Below, in pieces: positions 5,925 through 6,117 of a DNA stretch of 6,117 nucleotides. Each line of letters opens with the position of its first letter. Position 1 is the first letter of the stretch. A program made the translations under genes and the position numbers. Under the pieces are notes generated by a model. It had not been told where the DNA came from. It did no database searches and saw nothing but the letters and a program-made list of their open reading frames with translations. The DNA is taken from assembly GCA_964585635.1 (NCBI GenBank), contig CAZPEV010000184.1, positions 1 through 6,117 of the forward strand. Direction: 5' to 3'. Origin of the DNA: CAZPEV01 sp964585635. GTDB lineage: Bacteria; Zixibacteria; MSB-5A5; GN15; JAAZOE01.

Positions 5925-6117
5925 GTGCCGAGCATTCTCCGATATATCTCCAGAGCCCTCTGGCCGGAAGACGTCACCGTCCGGCAGGAACGATTCCAAT
6001 TAACGATATCGGGAACGGCTCTGGCGGCTGCCTGGCCTCCGCTGCCGCTCGGCTTTTTGGCCCTGGTGGCGCTGGTGCTGCCGCTGGATATCATCTCCGG
6101 CAAGACCCCGCGCCGGG
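5925..6117 (+). CDS. lnt: Probable apolipoprotein N-acyltransferase, N-terminal fragment
   Basis: Only the first 64 codons lie in the window; the frame is open to the edge. After a basic, polar start (about residues 1-25) comes a hydrophobic segment with WPPLPLGFLALVAL (37-50), then a short polar stretch SGKTPRR. This resembles the first membrane segments of Lnt, where an FPP-PLGFLAWVALVPL pattern is typical. Lnt adds the third acyl chain to lipoproteins in the inner membrane. The catalytic nitrilase-like domain would be further downstream and cannot be checked, so the call rests on one motif. The start is GTG, placed directly after the gpmI TGA and in the same frame; no other in-frame ATG, GTG or TTG precedes the hydrophobic segment. 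There is no separate Shine-Dalgarno site, so coupled re-initiation after gpmI is likely. Another multi-spanning membrane protein remains possible. Confidence 0.68.
   Translation, partial: MPSILRYISRALWPEDVTVRQERFQLTISGTALAAAWPPLPLGFLALVALVLPLDIISGKTPRR

Noticed and set aside
5950..5963. CCAGAG-CC-CTCTGG inverted repeat just after gpmI as a terminator
   Set aside because: It lies inside the lnt-like coding sequence, folds to a short 5-bp stem and is not followed by a T run.
5921..6117. Alternative open frame starting with GTG at 5921, overlapping the gpmI stop
   Set aside because: Its translation is Gly/Ala/Arg-rich with no membrane pattern, whereas the frame from 5925 gives a coherent Lnt-like hydrophobic segment.

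Overview
The window reads as chromosomal housekeeping DNA from a GC-rich Gram-negative bacterium. Two predicted exported proteases with Sec signal peptides, and the start of an apolipoprotein N-acyltransferase gene, imply an envelope with a periplasm and lipoproteins. The lineage cannot be fixed from the sequence. The paired M16 proteases and the style of the PurM and GpmI proteins suggest an uncultured group near the FCB assemblage (for example Zixibacteria-like), but this is a weak inference.

Left half, minus strand: a two-gene operon of M16 (insulinase/processing-peptidase) proteins runs leftwards from about 3098 to a strong intrinsic terminator at 15-41. The first gene (1527-3062) keeps the zinc motif HFLEH but has lost the substrate-binding Arg/Tyr pair. 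The second (70-1524) has lost the zinc motif but keeps the Arg/Tyr pair. The stop and start codons are 2 nt apart. The two products are best read as complementary halves of one periplasmic heterodimeric peptidase.

Middle: a 233-bp divergent intergenic region (3063-3295) holds a good promoter for the protease operon (TTGGCC-17-TATATT) and a promoter facing purM (TTGACA-17-TACCTT). The purM promoter has a perfect 6-bp-arm inverted repeat directly against its -35 box.

Right half, plus strand: purM (3296-4336, purine synthesis), gpmI (4389-5924, glycolysis) and the first 64 codons of a probable lnt (5925 to the window edge). gpmI and the lnt-like gene abut exactly, TGA then GTG, in one reading frame. 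None of the three has a convincing Shine-Dalgarno sequence, whereas both protease genes do. purM and gpmI have -10-like hexamers placed so that transcripts would start at or within a few bases of the start codon. The three rightward genes are not one pathway and look like a co-transcribed housekeeping string.

No mobile element, CRISPR array, tRNA/rRNA gene or clearly novel system was seen. The points most worth a second look are the split active site of the M16 pair, the possible leaderless starts of purM and gpmI, and the same-frame stop/start junction between gpmI and the lnt-like gene.
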